Positions 24,921 to 38,827 are shown, numbered from the stretch's first letter. The stretch is 64,000 nt of DNA from Azadirachta indica (GCA_022749755.1 CM040449.1:14418363-14482362); one strand, 5' to 3'. Notes: generated by a model not told the origin, from the letters alone. Made by a program: numbers and translations.

Positions 24921-27900
24921 TTTGGATCATAGGATGATAAAAATTATGAATTTACTTTTGCAAACTATGTTTTTTGACATCTTTTGGTTATTTTTACTAG
25001 TTTGGATATGTGATTTGCATGTAAAAGAAAGAACTTGTTAGGATCGTTAGTTGTTACAGAAATCTTAACATTGGCCCTCTTGTGGCAAAAACAACACTTA
25101 TTTATAACTTTATACCTCCTCTATTTAATTCAAAATTCATTTTAAGGAGAAAATGGAAGATATTTGGCATGTGTTTGAGTAAATATTGAAATGAACAAAT
25201 TTGATACTGGGAAACCAATTTATATTGGTTGATTCAACAATAATAAAGGGGCAAAAAACGGTCACTTTTTTAAGCTCATAAAGTTACATTTTTGCCTTTT
25301 AAATGTGTAGTGATTTTAAGGAAGTTAATGAGAGTATATTGATCATTACATCTTCACTTACAATCTGTAAGCAATCTAGATCATAGTATCACAATAACAA
25401 AGAGTAGTTTTGTCATTTAAACGATCAAAGGCAATCAGACTATAACTAGAACAAAAAATTATAATGAAACAAGTATAACTGACAAATATTGTTCTTTTGA
25501 GTAGTTATTTAACATTTTTTTTCAAAAACAGGGCTTTAATATCATTCTTCCTCTTTATTTCTTTTATTTTAATTTTTTTTAATTTGTGTGGTATGTGTTT
25601 ATTATTTATTAATTTTATGATTAAAATAAAGGTAAGGATGTTTCTTTTTGGAACGAGACGCCAAAATCAGACCGGATAGAACAAATTCAAGTTTTTATTT
25701 TTTAAAGCCAATTCAAACTGAATTAAAGCTAAAACCGGATCAAATTCAGACCAAATAGATTTTTAATCGAATAGAGCCAATTAGTTTAGGTCCACTCAGG
25801 TTTAATTTTTTTACAATTTCCTTTTTTAATTTCATAAAATAACATAGTTTTTTATGCTAACATATATAAAAAATAAAATGACGTTGTTCTAGTGATAAAA
25901 TATATTAAAATATTTCTAGTCCAGTCTAGATTTTTTTAAGATAGAGTCGAAACTAGACTAAAAATTCTAATTTTTTAAAATCAGAGCCGGACGGGACCGA
26001 ATATGATTTAAAATCATATCGAACTTGTCAACTTTGCTCTAGTTTGGTTAAGTTTTCTAGGTTTCGAAATTTTTTGTCTAGCCTTAATTTAAAGTACATT
26101 TTTAATTTTATAATCCAAAATAAATTAAATAATCCAAAAGTATAGCAATGATGGGATTTGTACACAGATCTTTGATAATGTCATCATCATTTTTTTTTTT
26201 AAATTTAAATGCTAATGTACAATTCTACCCTTCAAAAAGTAGTTTCTAATAGAGATGGAGCTAATGGTGGGGGTAACGAACTTTTTTGAAAATTCATGGG
26301 GAAAGTGGATAACTAGGTCAAATCTCAGAGAAAAAGAGAATTTTTTCTTAAAAAAAATAGTAAAATGGTAGCTACAATGACTTTTACTGATTGGATCTGG
26401 TAGCCACGATGATAAAGAACGTAAAGATAATGCTTTTTTTATAGTATTTGAAGTTGATGTTGGTCTCTTAATTTTAGTGAGTTGATTAATGGAAGGTGAG
26501 GGAGCTTGGATTGATGATAGTGGGACGGTGATGTGGTGGAAAAATGTTAATGAAAAGCAATGACATTTTTTTAGAGTTTGAAAAAGGAAAAAAGGCAAAA
26601 ATAAATAAATAATGTAAGGAAATTTGAAGGATACAAAGAAGAAGAGATTTGAGACTTTATGAATGCTAGAAGCTTGAAGGAAAGTGATGGAGGCGGAGGT
26701 AGAGGCGGCAGACCAACTAACAAAGAGGCTACACCAATGCTTTAATTGGCATAAAATAGGAATTGTCTACATAGCCTTTACGAAATGATAATGTGCCCAA
26801 CTCTAAATAAGTCATGCTTGCCAAATTAAGCCTACTACCAATCTCCACCGATTCAATTTGTTGTAAATTATGTCTAAAGGACTATTAATTTTTCTGATTA
26901 AAGTTTGAATATAATTATCCAAATGTCAAGGGTTATTTATTTTTTAATTTATATCTAAAATATCTTTTAAAGAAATATTGTAGTATATTCCCTAACTTTT
27001 AGGGAAAGGGCAAATACCCTCCTAGGTTTTTAAAGGGTACTTGATATCCCTTGAATTTTGAGAAAATAGGAAAATACCTTCAAACTTTAAAAAAATAGGA
27101 AGATATCCCTTAACTTAAATTTTCGTTAGTTTAGCCTATTAGAATATTATTATTTTAATCCCTAAACTTAATCAAAATAAAAAAATAAAATATATTTTTC
27201 TCATTATTAACAACCCAATAATAGATATGATCCAATGAAGAAATTTATTTCTCCCATTTAACCTTTTATTAGTTAGACATAATATTTCAATTATACGGTG
27301 ATAGAAAATAAATATATTGTGTTTTATTTATAGGCAAGGAGATGATCAATTTGTATTTTATTAAAACACCTCCAAAATAGTTGTTTTCCATTAACACATG
27401 TTTTAAGTATTTATTTTTCATTAAAACATGTTTAAGAAAGTATTATTTAACTATCTCTTAACTACACGTTCCATCAACGCATGTATATAGTTAAAACTAT
27501 AATTGACTAACTTAACCAATAATTAATTTACCTACATAGGCCACTATTAATATAATATCTTGCATTCTCATTAGTTTTTTTTAATTCTCCAAGTACTGCT
27601 TCATCTTAGAAGAATTAATGGAATATCATTTAGTTTCCATGGAATGGAAGAAGATCGAATGCCAGCCATTAAACACCAAATAATATAAATCAAAAGGTGA
27701 AAATTAACTATTTTTGTATTGTTTTGATTTGCTTATGTATGGTTAATTAAACTGAAAATAGGAAAATCAAAATGTGATTGAATTGAAAAAGGAGAAATTA
27801 AAATGTAATTGAATTGAAATGAGGAAAATATGAATTATTTTTCAATGTATCTAATAAAGAAAAATTTATATTGTATATTTTTAATTTTTTTGAATTTATT

Positions 27901-28907
27901 TTTTTTACTTTTTCAAAGAAGAATTAATAGGACTTAAAATTATAAATTTGTTAAAGAATGAATATTGCTTAAAATTATAAGATTTGGTTTAAAATAGATA
28001 AAATTCAATTAATGTTGTAAAAAAAATTATTCAAACAAGATTAAATAGGGCCAGACTAAAAACCGAGCGAGTTGGCCCCAGCCCCCTTTTTTTTTAACTT
28101 AGGAAGGGCTAAGTTTGGGGATAAGCTTCCAAAATAGGGCAGGTTTGAGGATGGCAATCCTTGCCCCACGACTATCCCTACCATTATTTCTAACATATTT
28201 AGAACTAAAATGCTAAACTTTTTTACGTTTGTTTTATTTTATTATTTTCAAAAAAATTTTAGAAATAAAAATGTTATTTCTTTAATTTAAAATAATAACA
28301 ATAAATTTAGATAAAATTATTTACTAAAAATGCTCCTAACTTTTTTTTTTAACTTTCTTAGAAATGATTTTTAGTATGTAATAATTAAAAGAAAGTTTAG
28401 ATTAAACATGTATAATATTTTATTTAATATATTTAAAAATTATATTAATTTCATTGTATTTTCAAAAAAAATTATCAAGCAGATAATTAATATAAATAAA
28501 AGAAAATATAAATACATACTATATTTGTTATAAATAAAGATAATTAAAATTCTCTTTTAATTTTTTTAATGAAAATTATATTAAACTATTAAATAAAAAT
28601 ATAAAAGTATTTTTTTTATTATTTCAGTTGACACGGTATTCAATTTAATTCATATACTATAATTTATTATTTTTGTTTTACTTAAATTTTTTCTTTTTCT
28701 TTCTAATATTCTATAGATGCTCTTAACCTATTTTTTCTCATAAAATAATTATTACATTTTTCTCTTATTATTGTTAATATTTTAATTTAGATAAAAAAAT
28801 CTAATATTTTTTTCAAAAGTCAAAAGAATGTACAGGAATATTTAAATAAGTTGAGGTAAACCTACATAAGTATTTTATGATAAAAAAAGAGAGAATAATA
28901 AATTACA
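24921..28907. other. AT-rich noncoding DNA with repeat debris, no gene seen
   Basis: No supported gene. It contains a second GACCGAAT-type repeat (25655-26080), a segment near 26990-27130 with GGGCAAATACCCTCCTAGG and TTTTAGGGAAAGGG typical of decayed DNA-transposon ends, and very AT-rich stretches from 27300 on. The 128-codon open frame on the minus strand at 26212-26598 is low-complexity and has no recognised relative. Confidence 0.55.
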
Positions 28908-28912
28908 ATATA

Positions 28913-30574
28913 TAATATCTCCATTTTGCAACATGATTATGTTTATTTTATCCATTATTAAGTAGTATGCTTAACATTATTTAGTCCATTTTGAGTATTT
29001 ATTTTTCATTTTAAGCATTTTACTTTTATGTTGTAGCTGTTGAGGTGTTTCGACAAAAAAAACATGAAACAAAGTACCATAGTAAGTCTGCGAGCCTCTC
29101 CATTAATCTTGGGATAAAGCTGCAAAAATTGATGTTTTAAGTATAATGTACTAAAATAATGATAACTTTGTCTACACAACTCAAATCACAACCCGTTTAC
29201 GGCGTTGGAAACTAGACATCCAAAACTTCAATTTGGTATGTCATGGGCAATAATTGTGGTGCAGCTGTGATATCAAGGTGCACGGTTGCACCATGCTCAC
29301 ATTCTTCTACATAAGAGTAAAGAGACAGAAAGCTTGGCACAGCCGCCCCAAGATTTGGCATGCCTGCGCTATACGCACTGCCTCCTCAGTGCTGTTGCAC
29401 CAAAACAGTGCCTCTGTGCCACTTGGGTTCAAACTTAATCATTTTGCACAATTTTTGGCTCTTGGATCACCAACTAATGGCTGGATTTAAACTTCTCTTG
29501 GGTTTTTCTGTTTTTTGGGAGAAAGCCATCATATCTAAGAGAAGAAAGGGGATTTTTTAGAGTGAGAGGTAGAAAAAAATGAGGGAGTTCTAGTGAGAGA
29601 AAGTGGAAGAATCAACAAATTCTTGGAGAGGATTGGAAGATCACTTGAAGAATTAGGGATTTAAAGCTTGAATCAACCTAATTCTATCTTTTAAACTCTT
29701 AATTTCTCTTAAAACTCATTTGAATTGTTATTATTTGTTTTATTTTATTGGATGATGAATTTCAAGATAGCATTGATGTTGGATATTGATATGCTAGGCT
29801 AAAACTCTGTATTCAAGGTCTTGATGTGACTTAGTTGATTTATGTTTTAAATGATTTAAAACTATTAATATAAGTATGTTTGATTCATTTATGTTTTCTT
29901 GTACTTAATACTTTTAATTTGTTGGAAAATGAATTAATTGAATTACTATGAATCAATGAATGCTTAGGAGAGACTAATTTGTTTATCAGGATAAAGAAAA
30001 CATAGTTTATGAACATTAAGAATCCGAGAGGATATCAATGTCTAATTAATCAATTTAACATTAAGGAAATTAAGAGACTAGAACGTGATTAATTCTTTGG
30101 TTATTAATAACTAGTAAAACTAAAAGAACGTTTAATTAGTTTAGTCAGATAGGGATGTCAACTAGATTAATTAGACATAGGACTTGATTTAACACTCGAG
30201 AGAGGTAATCAGGTTAAATTATAACTAGTTATTAGTGAATTAAAACAAAAGGTATTAGCAATTTCTGATTAGGATAACTATACTGACAACTAGGTGAAGT
30301 CAAGGCCCTAAAATTAATATTCATATCGTATTCACAGACTCGCACTATTAACTCTGTTTCTTGTTTATTTTTCCTGTTTTCATTAGCAAATTTATTTATT
30401 ATTTTACTAATTCTGTTTCTCAAACTTAGATTACCTAGGTAAAGTCGATTTACTATAATTGTAGTAATTAGTCTGAAATTCAAAAAACTCAGTCCTCTTG
30501 GGTACGACAATCTTTTTTTACTACTTTACTACTTATACAATCTCATATACTTGCAAGTGCGTGGGCACGTAACA
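28913..30574 (+). repeat. 5' LTR of element A
   Basis: 1662 bp, from TAATATCTCCATTTTGCAAC to GGGCACGTAACA. It is homologous to 34993-35938 plus 45626-45949. Relative to the 3' copy it keeps an extra internal stretch of about 360 bp (about 29535-29890) that is missing there. Open frames inside (29254-29560) are not conserved as coding. Confidence 0.88.
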
Positions 30575-30576
30575 AG

Positions 30577-30593
30577 TTCTTGGCACTATTGCC
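30577..30593 (+). promoter_or_regulatory. Primer-binding site of element A
   Basis: TTCTTGGCACTATTGCC follows two bases after the 5' LTR end. It resembles the TTGGCGCCGTTGCC type (tRNA-Asp) known from Athila-like elements, with several substitutions. Confidence 0.6.
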
Positions 30594-30806
30594 AAGGACT
30601 GAGAATTTTGAGTTTTACTAATGTTACAATTACGTAATATTAATTTTAATTTAGGCTTTTATTTTATTTTTGTTTAATGTTTGTTTCATTTTAAAGTTCG
30701 TAGGTGCATACGAAGAGCTCGTGGCTATGAACTTATTGCTTTGGACCTTGAGATTAAAGGAACTCTTTGCCAATTGAGGAGAGAAAGAAGGAATTAGTCT
30801 AGAGTT

Positions 30807-32220
30807 ATGGTAGATGAAAGAAATCATAATCTACCACAATAGCCTCAACAACCAAAAGCTCTTCAAGATTACTTCAGGCCAGTAGTTAATGATAACTATT
30901 TGAGGATCCGTTGCCAAACAATCAATGCCAACAACTTCAAGCTTAAGTCTGCATTGATAAACATGGTCTAGCAAAATCAATATAGAGGTTTAGATCATGA
31001 AGACCCCAATATTCATTTAGCTATATTCTTGGAGGTGTGCAACACCATTAAGATAAATAGAGTGGAACAAGACGTGATTCAAATGAGATTGTTTCTGTTT
31101 TCATTGAGAGACAAGGCTAGAGGTTAGTTGTAATCCTTATAACCAAAAAGCATCACTATTTAGGTCAAATTGGCTCAGAAGTTCCTTACAAATTTCTTCC
31201 TACCGTCAAAGACTTTGTAACTGGGCGGTGAGATTACACAATTTAGGCAGCTAGATTTTGAGCCTTTATATAAGTCTTAGGAGAGATTCAAGGATGTGAT
31301 CGAGAAGTGTCCTCAGCATGGGTACCAAGATTAGTTTCAAATACAGTTGTTCTATAATGGATTGAATGAGCAAATCGGATGATTATAGATGTTGCAACTA
31401 ATGACACTCTTCTATCTAAGACAACCGAAAAAGCTTATGCCCTATTGGAAGAAATGGCTTTCAATAACTACTAATGGCCAAACGAGAGATCCTTGGTAAA
31501 GAAAGCTATAAGAATGCATCAGATAGATCCCTTGGTATCACTTTCAGCCCAAATAACAGCATTGTTAAATCATATTCAAGCCTTTACTATAAGAGAGGCT
31601 TCATTAACCCAAAAGATAGCTTTGGTCACTAGTATTTCATGTTTCACTAAGGGAGTGGAGGAAAAGCAATGTCAATACTTCAACAATAGGAATATAACTT
31701 TCAACCAAGTAATAATTTGTTGACCCATTACCATTTAGAACTCCGAAACCATGAAAATTTCTTTTATTGTAATGCAAGGAATGTTATGCAACTAACACCA
31801 TCGGGATTTCAACAACTGCTCATGGCCGAAAAGAAACCTTCTAGTACATTCGTTGTGGAAACTAAGAATTAGTTCAATGAAAATGAAGTTAGGTTGAACA
31901 ATATGGAAACTCATATGGTGAATATGGGAGCAATAGTGAAATCCTTGGAAGCGCAAATTGGCCAACTAGCTACATCAATCGAGTCTCTTTATAGTGAAAA
32001 ATTTTTAAATGATATAGAGGTTAAGCCAATATAAAAATGCAAAGCTGTCGGCTTCAATAGTGGTAAAGAGTTAGAACCATTAAAGCCTAAGAAGAGTGAA
32101 GATAAAGGCAAAGAAGTTGAAGTTGAAGCACTAAAGAAGTCTTAAAGGCCTAGAAATATTTCATTTCTAGATAATCCTCTCATTATCACTCCACCTTTGT
32201 CATTCCCTCAGAGATTTTAG
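30807..32220 (+). pseudogene. Element A gag remnant
   Basis: Readable segments include ATG at 30807 (MVDERNHNLP), NANNFKLKSALINMV, DPNIHLAIFLEVCNTIK, IQMRLFLFSLRDKARG (capsid, about 31080-31125), and further down a FYNGLNEQI-like piece. About a dozen in-frame stops, mostly TAG, interrupt it. The same order of motifs is found in element B, which confirms the assignment. Confidence 0.8.
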
Positions 32221-33200
32221 AAGAAGAAGCCAGATGCTCAATTCTCCAAGTTGTTTGACATGCTTAAGAAGCTTCACATTAGCATCTTGTTCGTGGATGC
32301 TTTGGAGCAAATTTCGAATTATGTGAAATTCATGAAAGAGGTGATGTTTAAGAAGCAGTGTTTAGAGGAATATAAGATGGTGAAGCTAATGGAGGAGTAT
32401 AGCTCTATTATTCAATGTTTAAGAAGGAGAATGGTCCGAGTAGTTTTACTATCTCATATACCATTGGCAAATCTACTTTTGAGAGAGCTTCATGTGATCT
32501 TAGGGTAAGCATCAATCTCATGCCACTTTCAATTTTCTGGAAGATAGGTCAGAGTAAAGTGAAGCAAACAACTATTTTCTTACAAATGGAGAATAGGAAC
32601 ATAACTTATCTTTAGGGAGTTATAAAAAATGTGTTAGTCAAGATGGTAAATTCATCTTTCTGGTTTGATTTTGTGGTGGTTGATATAGAGAAAGATTGAG
32701 AGATCCACATTATTCTTAGTTGGCCATTCCAAGCTACAAGAAGAGCTTTGATTGATGTGTAGTGTGGTGAAATGACATTGAGGGTAAATGAAGAAAAGGT
32801 CAATTTTGACATTTACCATAACAAGAAATCGCCCAACATCATAAACACTTATCATAGGGTAGATGTTATCAACAATTGTGTGGTGAATGTGCAAATAAAT
32901 GAGAATGAAGAGTCTTAGAAAGAAGTGTATGAGGATGCCAAAATTTTCAAGAAGAAGAAAAAGAAGTCACATGATCAATTTACTTGTAGAAGTCACTTCG
33001 CAGTGGTTCATCGTCACTTATTGCTAAGTCCGAGACTAAAGTTGATAACGGTCAAGTTGAAATCAAGGAAGTAGGCTTTGTTCAAAATTAAGGAAGTACT
33101 ACATTTTGACAAGATTAAATTGAAAGATGGAAATGGCAGGTGCTTTTGCGTAGAGGGCCAAAAGCTCAAGCATTATTTCTGTGGAGAATGGTGACACTTG
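32221..33200 (+). pseudogene. Element A protease-like remnant joined to the very end of pol
   Basis: MLKKLHISILFVDALEQISN (about 32260) through the retropepsin-like region corresponds to element B at 38870-39400. After about 33090 the sequence jumps to the pol tail (FVEGQKLKHYF-like scrap near 33140-33180, matching VNGQRLKHYVESDF in B near 42500). The whole RT, RNase H and integrase core are absent. Stops are frequent. Confidence 0.75.
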
Positions 33201-34992
33201 GAAAATTTTCTGCTTAATCATTCCACTTGATCAAATTCAATGACCACATTCTGCTGAAGATGTTAAACTCAATGCTGCTCAAGAGGCAACCTAATGTGTT
33301 CGAGAAGGAGAAGATGAATTCAAGATCAAGTACTATCTCTTCCTTTCCTTCTCTTTGCATTTTTAATATTTTATTCCTCTTCCAACTTATTTTATTTATT
33401 ACATGATCTTTAATTTTAAACATTAAGAATAATGTTAAGTTTAAGTTTGGGAGTGGAATTGCTTGAAGTAGATTTTTAGGGTATTTTTTTCTTTTATTTT
33501 TCAATTTTGTGTTAATTTTTCAATTCTTTTCTATTGATTAAGTCATTTTCTTGTGTTGTGAGTAGTTTTTATAAATGAATAAACCATGCCAATTTAAAGT
33601 GATTAGTTATTAAGCGATAATCATAATTTTACCCTTATACAACTAGTTTAATTTGTTTTTGTTTATAATTTATATGCACTTCATGTCAAAATTGATTTGA
33701 ATCTTGATTTGATGAATTCACATAATTAGAATATGACATGCAAGATAGTATAGACTCGTACAACCTTTTTAATGAGCTTTCGACCCTTTGTGCGTTAATT
33801 TCGAGTGTTATATGACTACTTTATATCTGTTCTTGTCATCTTTTCATTTTATTGATCTCATTATGTTTATTTTGGCTATTTATCTTGATTTTTTATGTTT
33901 TAGATCTAAGATTGATTGCACCAGAGAAAGGAAGTGATTTTAGGCCTTTTTTAAACTATTTGAGCCTGTCTTGCCAACTTTATGCATCATTCCTTATTTA
34001 ATGACCTTAAACCTCAAGTTAATCTCTTTTTCCTTCATAAGACCAATAATAACCAAACCTGATAACTCTCGAGTTATCTTAAAAATGTAATGATGTATGC
34101 TTTAAAATAAGTTTGGGGGTTGTTGCATGTTATTTGTGTGTTTGTTGTCAAAAAAAACTTTATTAAAGAGAAGAAAAAGAGAAAAGGAAAATATAAAAAG
34201 GGAATAGAGATGCATAGCTTTAAGTTTACTGAGTAACTATGACTCTTGTGTAATTAAGTGATGAGCACTCACGTCAAAAGGTAAAATAAAGCTAAAGAAA
34301 AAGTTGTGGTTTAAAAAGAAAAGAAAGGTGAAAATAAATGAGTAACGGCGAGCTGTGTTGTTGAGTGGAATTTGCAGGTGGATAATAAAAGCATATGTAT
34401 GAAGTTCCCAAAACTTTGATTTACCTTTTACTCATTCTTTCTTGTAAATATCTTACCCATTAGCCTCATTACAACCTAAAAGAGAAGTAGTATTTTGATC
34501 TTGTATGTTGTTTAATTAGTCTGTGTCTATTTCTATAAAAATCAAGTTAGTAATATTTCATTCATAAGACCACATCGTCATATCAGAAATAGCTTATTCT
34601 TTCAATTGTATACGAGTTTTGTTCTTCAATTAAAAATCTAAGCATAATATTTGTCTCATGCACTTTTGAGTGTTAACTTAAATTTTGAGTGTGTTTGCTT
34701 AAGAGTGGCCATCTTAGCGAGACTTGGAATTCTAGACTTCTATACCTGCTATGCTCTGATAATGTGAAGAATGATATAACAGATGATGATCAATTTACGA
34801 CTTTTACACACTGCACATAAGCATATCTTATGAAGCCTTGTTAATACTTGGATAATTGAGTGATTAAGTTTGTATCTTGTTGCATTCTCATTGGCCATGA
34901 ATCCGTTAAGTAAGGAAGCCAATATATGTTGTTGAGTCTTTTAATTTTTTTCTTTTGCTTCAGAACGAGCAAATGTTATGTTTGGGGATATT
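33201..34992 (+). other. Element A noncoding 3' internal block with polypurine-like tracts
   Basis: No coding frame. The block is conserved with element B (42582-44442) and fragment C (46465-47325 plus 48781-49400). It carries three AAGTTTGGG-type tracts: 33443-33454, 34109-34120 and about 34978-34990, the last next to the 3' LTR as the expected PPT. In Athila elements this position can hold an env-like frame; none is visible here. Confidence 0.7.
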
Positions 34993-35938
34993 TGATATCT
35001 CCATTTTGCTACATGATTATGCTTAATTTATCCATCATTAGGTAGCGTTCTTCACAACGCTTAGTTCATTTTTAGTGTTTATTTTTCTTTTTAGGCATTT
35101 TAATTTTATTTTGTAGGTTTTGAGGTGCTTCAAAGAAAAAACATAAAAATGAAGCACAAGTGCAAGTCCACGAGCCTCTCCATTGATCTTGGGCCAAAGA
35201 TGCAAAAATCGACGTTCGTAGTATGGTGTACTAAAATGGTGATAACTTTGTCTACACAACTCAAAATCATGATCCATTTATAGCGTTAGAAATTAGACAT
35301 CCAAAGCTTTAATTTGATAGGTCATAGGTAGTAACTGTGGTGTGACCACACCATGCTCGCTGCTTCTCCACATGAGAGCAAAAAGGCAGCAAGCTTGGCA
35401 CGGCCACGCCATACACATTGCCTCCTCAGTACCCCCGCACCAAAACAGCGCTACATGCCACGTGGGTTCAAACTTGATGATTTTGCATGATTTTTGGCTC
35501 TTGAATCACCAACTAATAGCTGGATTTAGATTTCTCTTAGGTTTTTATATTTTTTGGGAGAGAGCCACCATATCATTTATGTTTCCTTGTAATTAATGCT
35601 TTTAATTTGTTGGAAAAAGAAATAAATTGAATTATTATGAATGAATGAATTGCTTAAGAGAGACTAATTTGTTTATTGGAATAAGGAAAATATAGTTTAT
35701 AAACATTGAGAGTCTGGGAGGATATCAATGTCTAAATAATCAATTAACACTAAGAAAATTGGGAGACTAGGAGGTGTTCAATTCTTTGGTCATTGATAAC
35801 CAGTAAAACTAAAAGAACGTTTGATTAATTTAGTCAGATAGCAATGTCGACTAGATTAATTAGATATAGGACCTGGTTCAACACTCGGGAGAGGTATCCA
35901 GATTAAATTATAATTAGTGATTGGTGAATTAAAATAAA

Positions 35939-37126
35939 TGATATATAAATTTTTTTATATATATTTGTGCTTTTTCTACACAAATATTAAGAAGGATTCT
36001 TAACATTATGTAGTCATTTTTACTTGTTTACTTTTATTTTCATTTGTTGTGCCTTTACTTGTAGAAACTAAAGAAGAATTTTATTTGCCAACCAATTAAC
36101 ATTGAAGAAGAGATTTGGGCCAAGTTAAATGGACTTAATTGCATTCTTTTTAAAAAGCCCACATAAAGCCCAAATGAGGCCTAAAACCTAATCCTTGATT
36201 TGAAGATAGTATGAATATAACCCTTTGTTTTAGGGTTTGAGATTCTAAGAATGAGGCAACAGCTGGAAGAGGAGTATTTTGGTTTTTCCTCTCAACTTGT
36301 AGAACAAAGAAGGAGGAAGATTACTTATTTTTCAAAAAAGGGAAGAAGAGAGTTAGAATCATTTCCTTCCAAACCTTCTTTTCTTTATTTTTATATTTAG
36401 AATATTTAATTTTTGTATAATTCTTCATTATTCAATAAGGAACTAAATTTTCTGAATTAGGGCAAAGATGTAGCCTAGTTAAGAACATTTATTTTCCAGA
36501 AAATTGTGTTTTTTATGGTTTGTTATTCAATACTGAGCATTCATTATTTGCTTAATGCTTTTGAATATTTGGCCAATATTTAATTGATTTTGTGAACTGT
36601 ATTGATTTGAGAAGTGATTTTTATGTTTTGATCTAGCAATGAATGTCATGAATTACATATTGGATAGAAATATACTACTATGATTCATGCAGAATTTAGA
36701 AAATTATCACTGTTTTTAGTGAACTTTCATGTAATTTGATTCACATAGAAATATAGTGGATTAATATGTGTAAGTATTTTTGATAAATCTTGAGAAAGAT
36801 TATCAAATAAATTAGGATAATTTGCTGTCAGTATTAGTAATAAATTAAAATAACACAATTGAAGGAATTAAATTTAAATAGCTATGGTAAAATCTACTAC
36901 CCTAGTATTTTAATCAATTGAAATTCACAATTTTGCTTTGTTAGTTTAATTTAATTTTCTACAATTTTTTGTTAATCAAACATTAAGTGAATTCTTCTAA
37001 TAAATTTAGGATTAATTATCTTCGATGATTAACAAATTAATCAATTTTCGTGGGAACAATACATAACTTATCATATGTTATTTGTAGCGATAACGTGCAC
37101 TTGCATTTATTAAAATCTACAACAAG
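35939..37126 (+). repeat. 5' LTR of element B
   Basis: The LTR starts TGATATATAAATTTTTTTAT and runs to about CTACAACAAG. It contains TTTATTATTCAATAAGG-like and TTTTAGGGTTTGAGATTC segments shared with the 3' LTR. The 3' border is uncertain by a few bases. Confidence 0.88.
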
Positions 37127-37146
37127 TTTTTGACGTTGTTGCCAAG
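37127..37146 (+). promoter_or_regulatory. Primer-binding site of element B
   Basis: TTTTGACGTTGTTGCCAAG directly follows the 5' LTR and resembles the Athila-type TTGGCGCCGTTGCC site with substitutions. Confidence 0.6.
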
Positions 37147-37355
37147 AATTGTTTTAATCTTTGTTAATGTTGATTCTGATTAATTCTGATTTTAATTTGA
37201 CGTTTATTTCTTATTGTGAATTCAAGTTCTTTCTCTAGTGCATGAGACATTTCACAAGTTCTAATCTTGTACCTTTGGATAGAACGATAAAATGGAAGTT
37301 TCGCAAGCAAAGTAAAGAGTGTAAACAAGCATCAACAACGCAACAAACTAGCACT

Positions 37356-38827
37356 ATGGCAGAAAATGTGGCTATTATTGTTAGGGCTGAAATAATAAAG
37401 CATTGAGGGATTATGCTATTCTAACAATTAATCATGCTTCATCCAGCATTAGACGGCCTACAATTTAAGCCAACAACTTTGAACTTAAGCCCCAAATAAT
37501 TCAGATGATTCAAACTTCTGTCCAATTCAATGGATTGCCGAACGATGATCCGAATGCACATATTGCAAATTTTCTAAAAATTTGTGACACTTTCATGCAC
37601 AATGGTGTTTCAAATGATGCAATAAGGTTGAGACTCTTTCTGTTCTCACTTAGGGACAAGGCGAAAGGATGGTTAAACTCACTTCCTCCTAGAACTATCA
37701 TAACTTAGAATGAATTAGCTTAGAAATTCTTAGCAAAGTTTTTCTCTCCAACAAAGATGGCAAAAATGAGGTATTACATCTTTTTCTCAATTCGACATGG
37801 AATCATTATATGAAGCATGGGAAAGGTATAAAGATATGCTAAAAAGGTGTCTACATCATGGATTGTCAACATGCTTGCAAGTTCAAATATTTTACAATAG
37901 ATTAATCTGCACAACTAGAACAACGATTGATGCTGCAGCAAGTGGTGCATTGATAAGCAAAACACATGCTGAAGCATACGCATTGCTAGAAGAAATGGCT
38001 TCTAATAATTATCAATAGCCCTTAGATCGTTCAACACAAAGAAGAGCTGCTGGAATGCACGAAATTGATGCCATCTCTGCTAACAGCCCAGGTTGCTAAT
38101 TTGTCAAGATAGCTTGGTAATATGAATATTAATGCTATCCAATCTCAAGTTCAAGCGTGTGAATTATGTAGAGGAAATCATGCTAGTGTTGACTATCAAG
38201 TAGGCAATCCATTTGCTTCTTCATCTTTTGAGCAAGCAAACTTTGTGTCGAATTTCCAAAGGCAACCTCAGAATCTTTATTTGAACACTTACAATCTAGC
38301 TCAGAAACATCATCCAAATTTTTCATGGAGCAACAATCAAAATGTAATGAAGCCACCTCTTGATTTTTAGCCACAAGAAAAGAAAGTGAATTTGGAAGAT
38401 GCACTTGCATAGCTCACCATGAACAGCTCTAAATTCATGACAAAGATTGAGACAACATTGCAAAACTAATTGCATCCATTCGAAATCTTGAAGTACAAAT
38501 GAGTCAAATGGCAAATTTATTAGTAGAAAGGCAGCAAGGTTCCTTACAAGCAATATGGAGACAAATCTGAAGAAGCAAGTGAAGGCAATTACACTTCGAA
38601 ATGGAAAACAACTCAGTAAGCTGAAAAACAAGTTAAAAGAAGTAACGAAAGAACAAGTTGATTTATGTCCATCAAATGTAACAACCACAACTGACAAGGA
38701 CAATGATAAGCACTCTGAAAATGCCAACAAAACATCTACAGCATTAATTTCTTCCATTCCGCAAGCTGAAAGAGCAAGTCCTAACAAGAATTATGTGCCA
38801 CTAATTCCATTCCCTCAACATTTGTGA
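37356..38827 (+). pseudogene. Element B gag
   Basis: ATG at 37356 (MAENVAIIVRAEI) is followed by capsid motifs: NGLPNDDPNAHIANFLKICD, AIRLRLFLFSLRDKAKGWL (to about 37680), MESLYEAWERYKDMLKRCLH, and AEAYALLEEMASNNYQ. A cysteine-containing nucleocapsid-like stretch ACELCRGNHAS is near 38155. The frame is broken by TAG codons (for example 37708 and 38019) and a frame change near 37790. The C-terminal part (38555-38827) is a charged linker with AITLRNGKQL, characteristic of the Athila gag-protease border. Confidence 0.85.

Noticed and set aside
26212..26598. 128-codon open frame on the minus strand
   Set aside because: Composition is dominated by Ser, Phe and Lys from AT-rich DNA; no known motif, no splice context, and no matching neighbour.
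18000..27200. The TTTACCCCC-type stretches near 18000 and GGGCAAATACCC-type near 27000 as paired terminal repeats of one large DNA transposon
   Set aside because: The two ends could not be aligned convincingly as inverted repeats and no target duplication was found.
29254..29560. Overlapping open frames within element A's 5' LTR
   Set aside because: The 3' LTR copy (35342-35596) does not keep the frames; this is noncoding LTR sequence.
38183..38787. Long minus-strand open frames in element B (up to 154 codons)
   Set aside because: They are antisense to the gag region with clear sense-strand motifs; no independent coding evidence.
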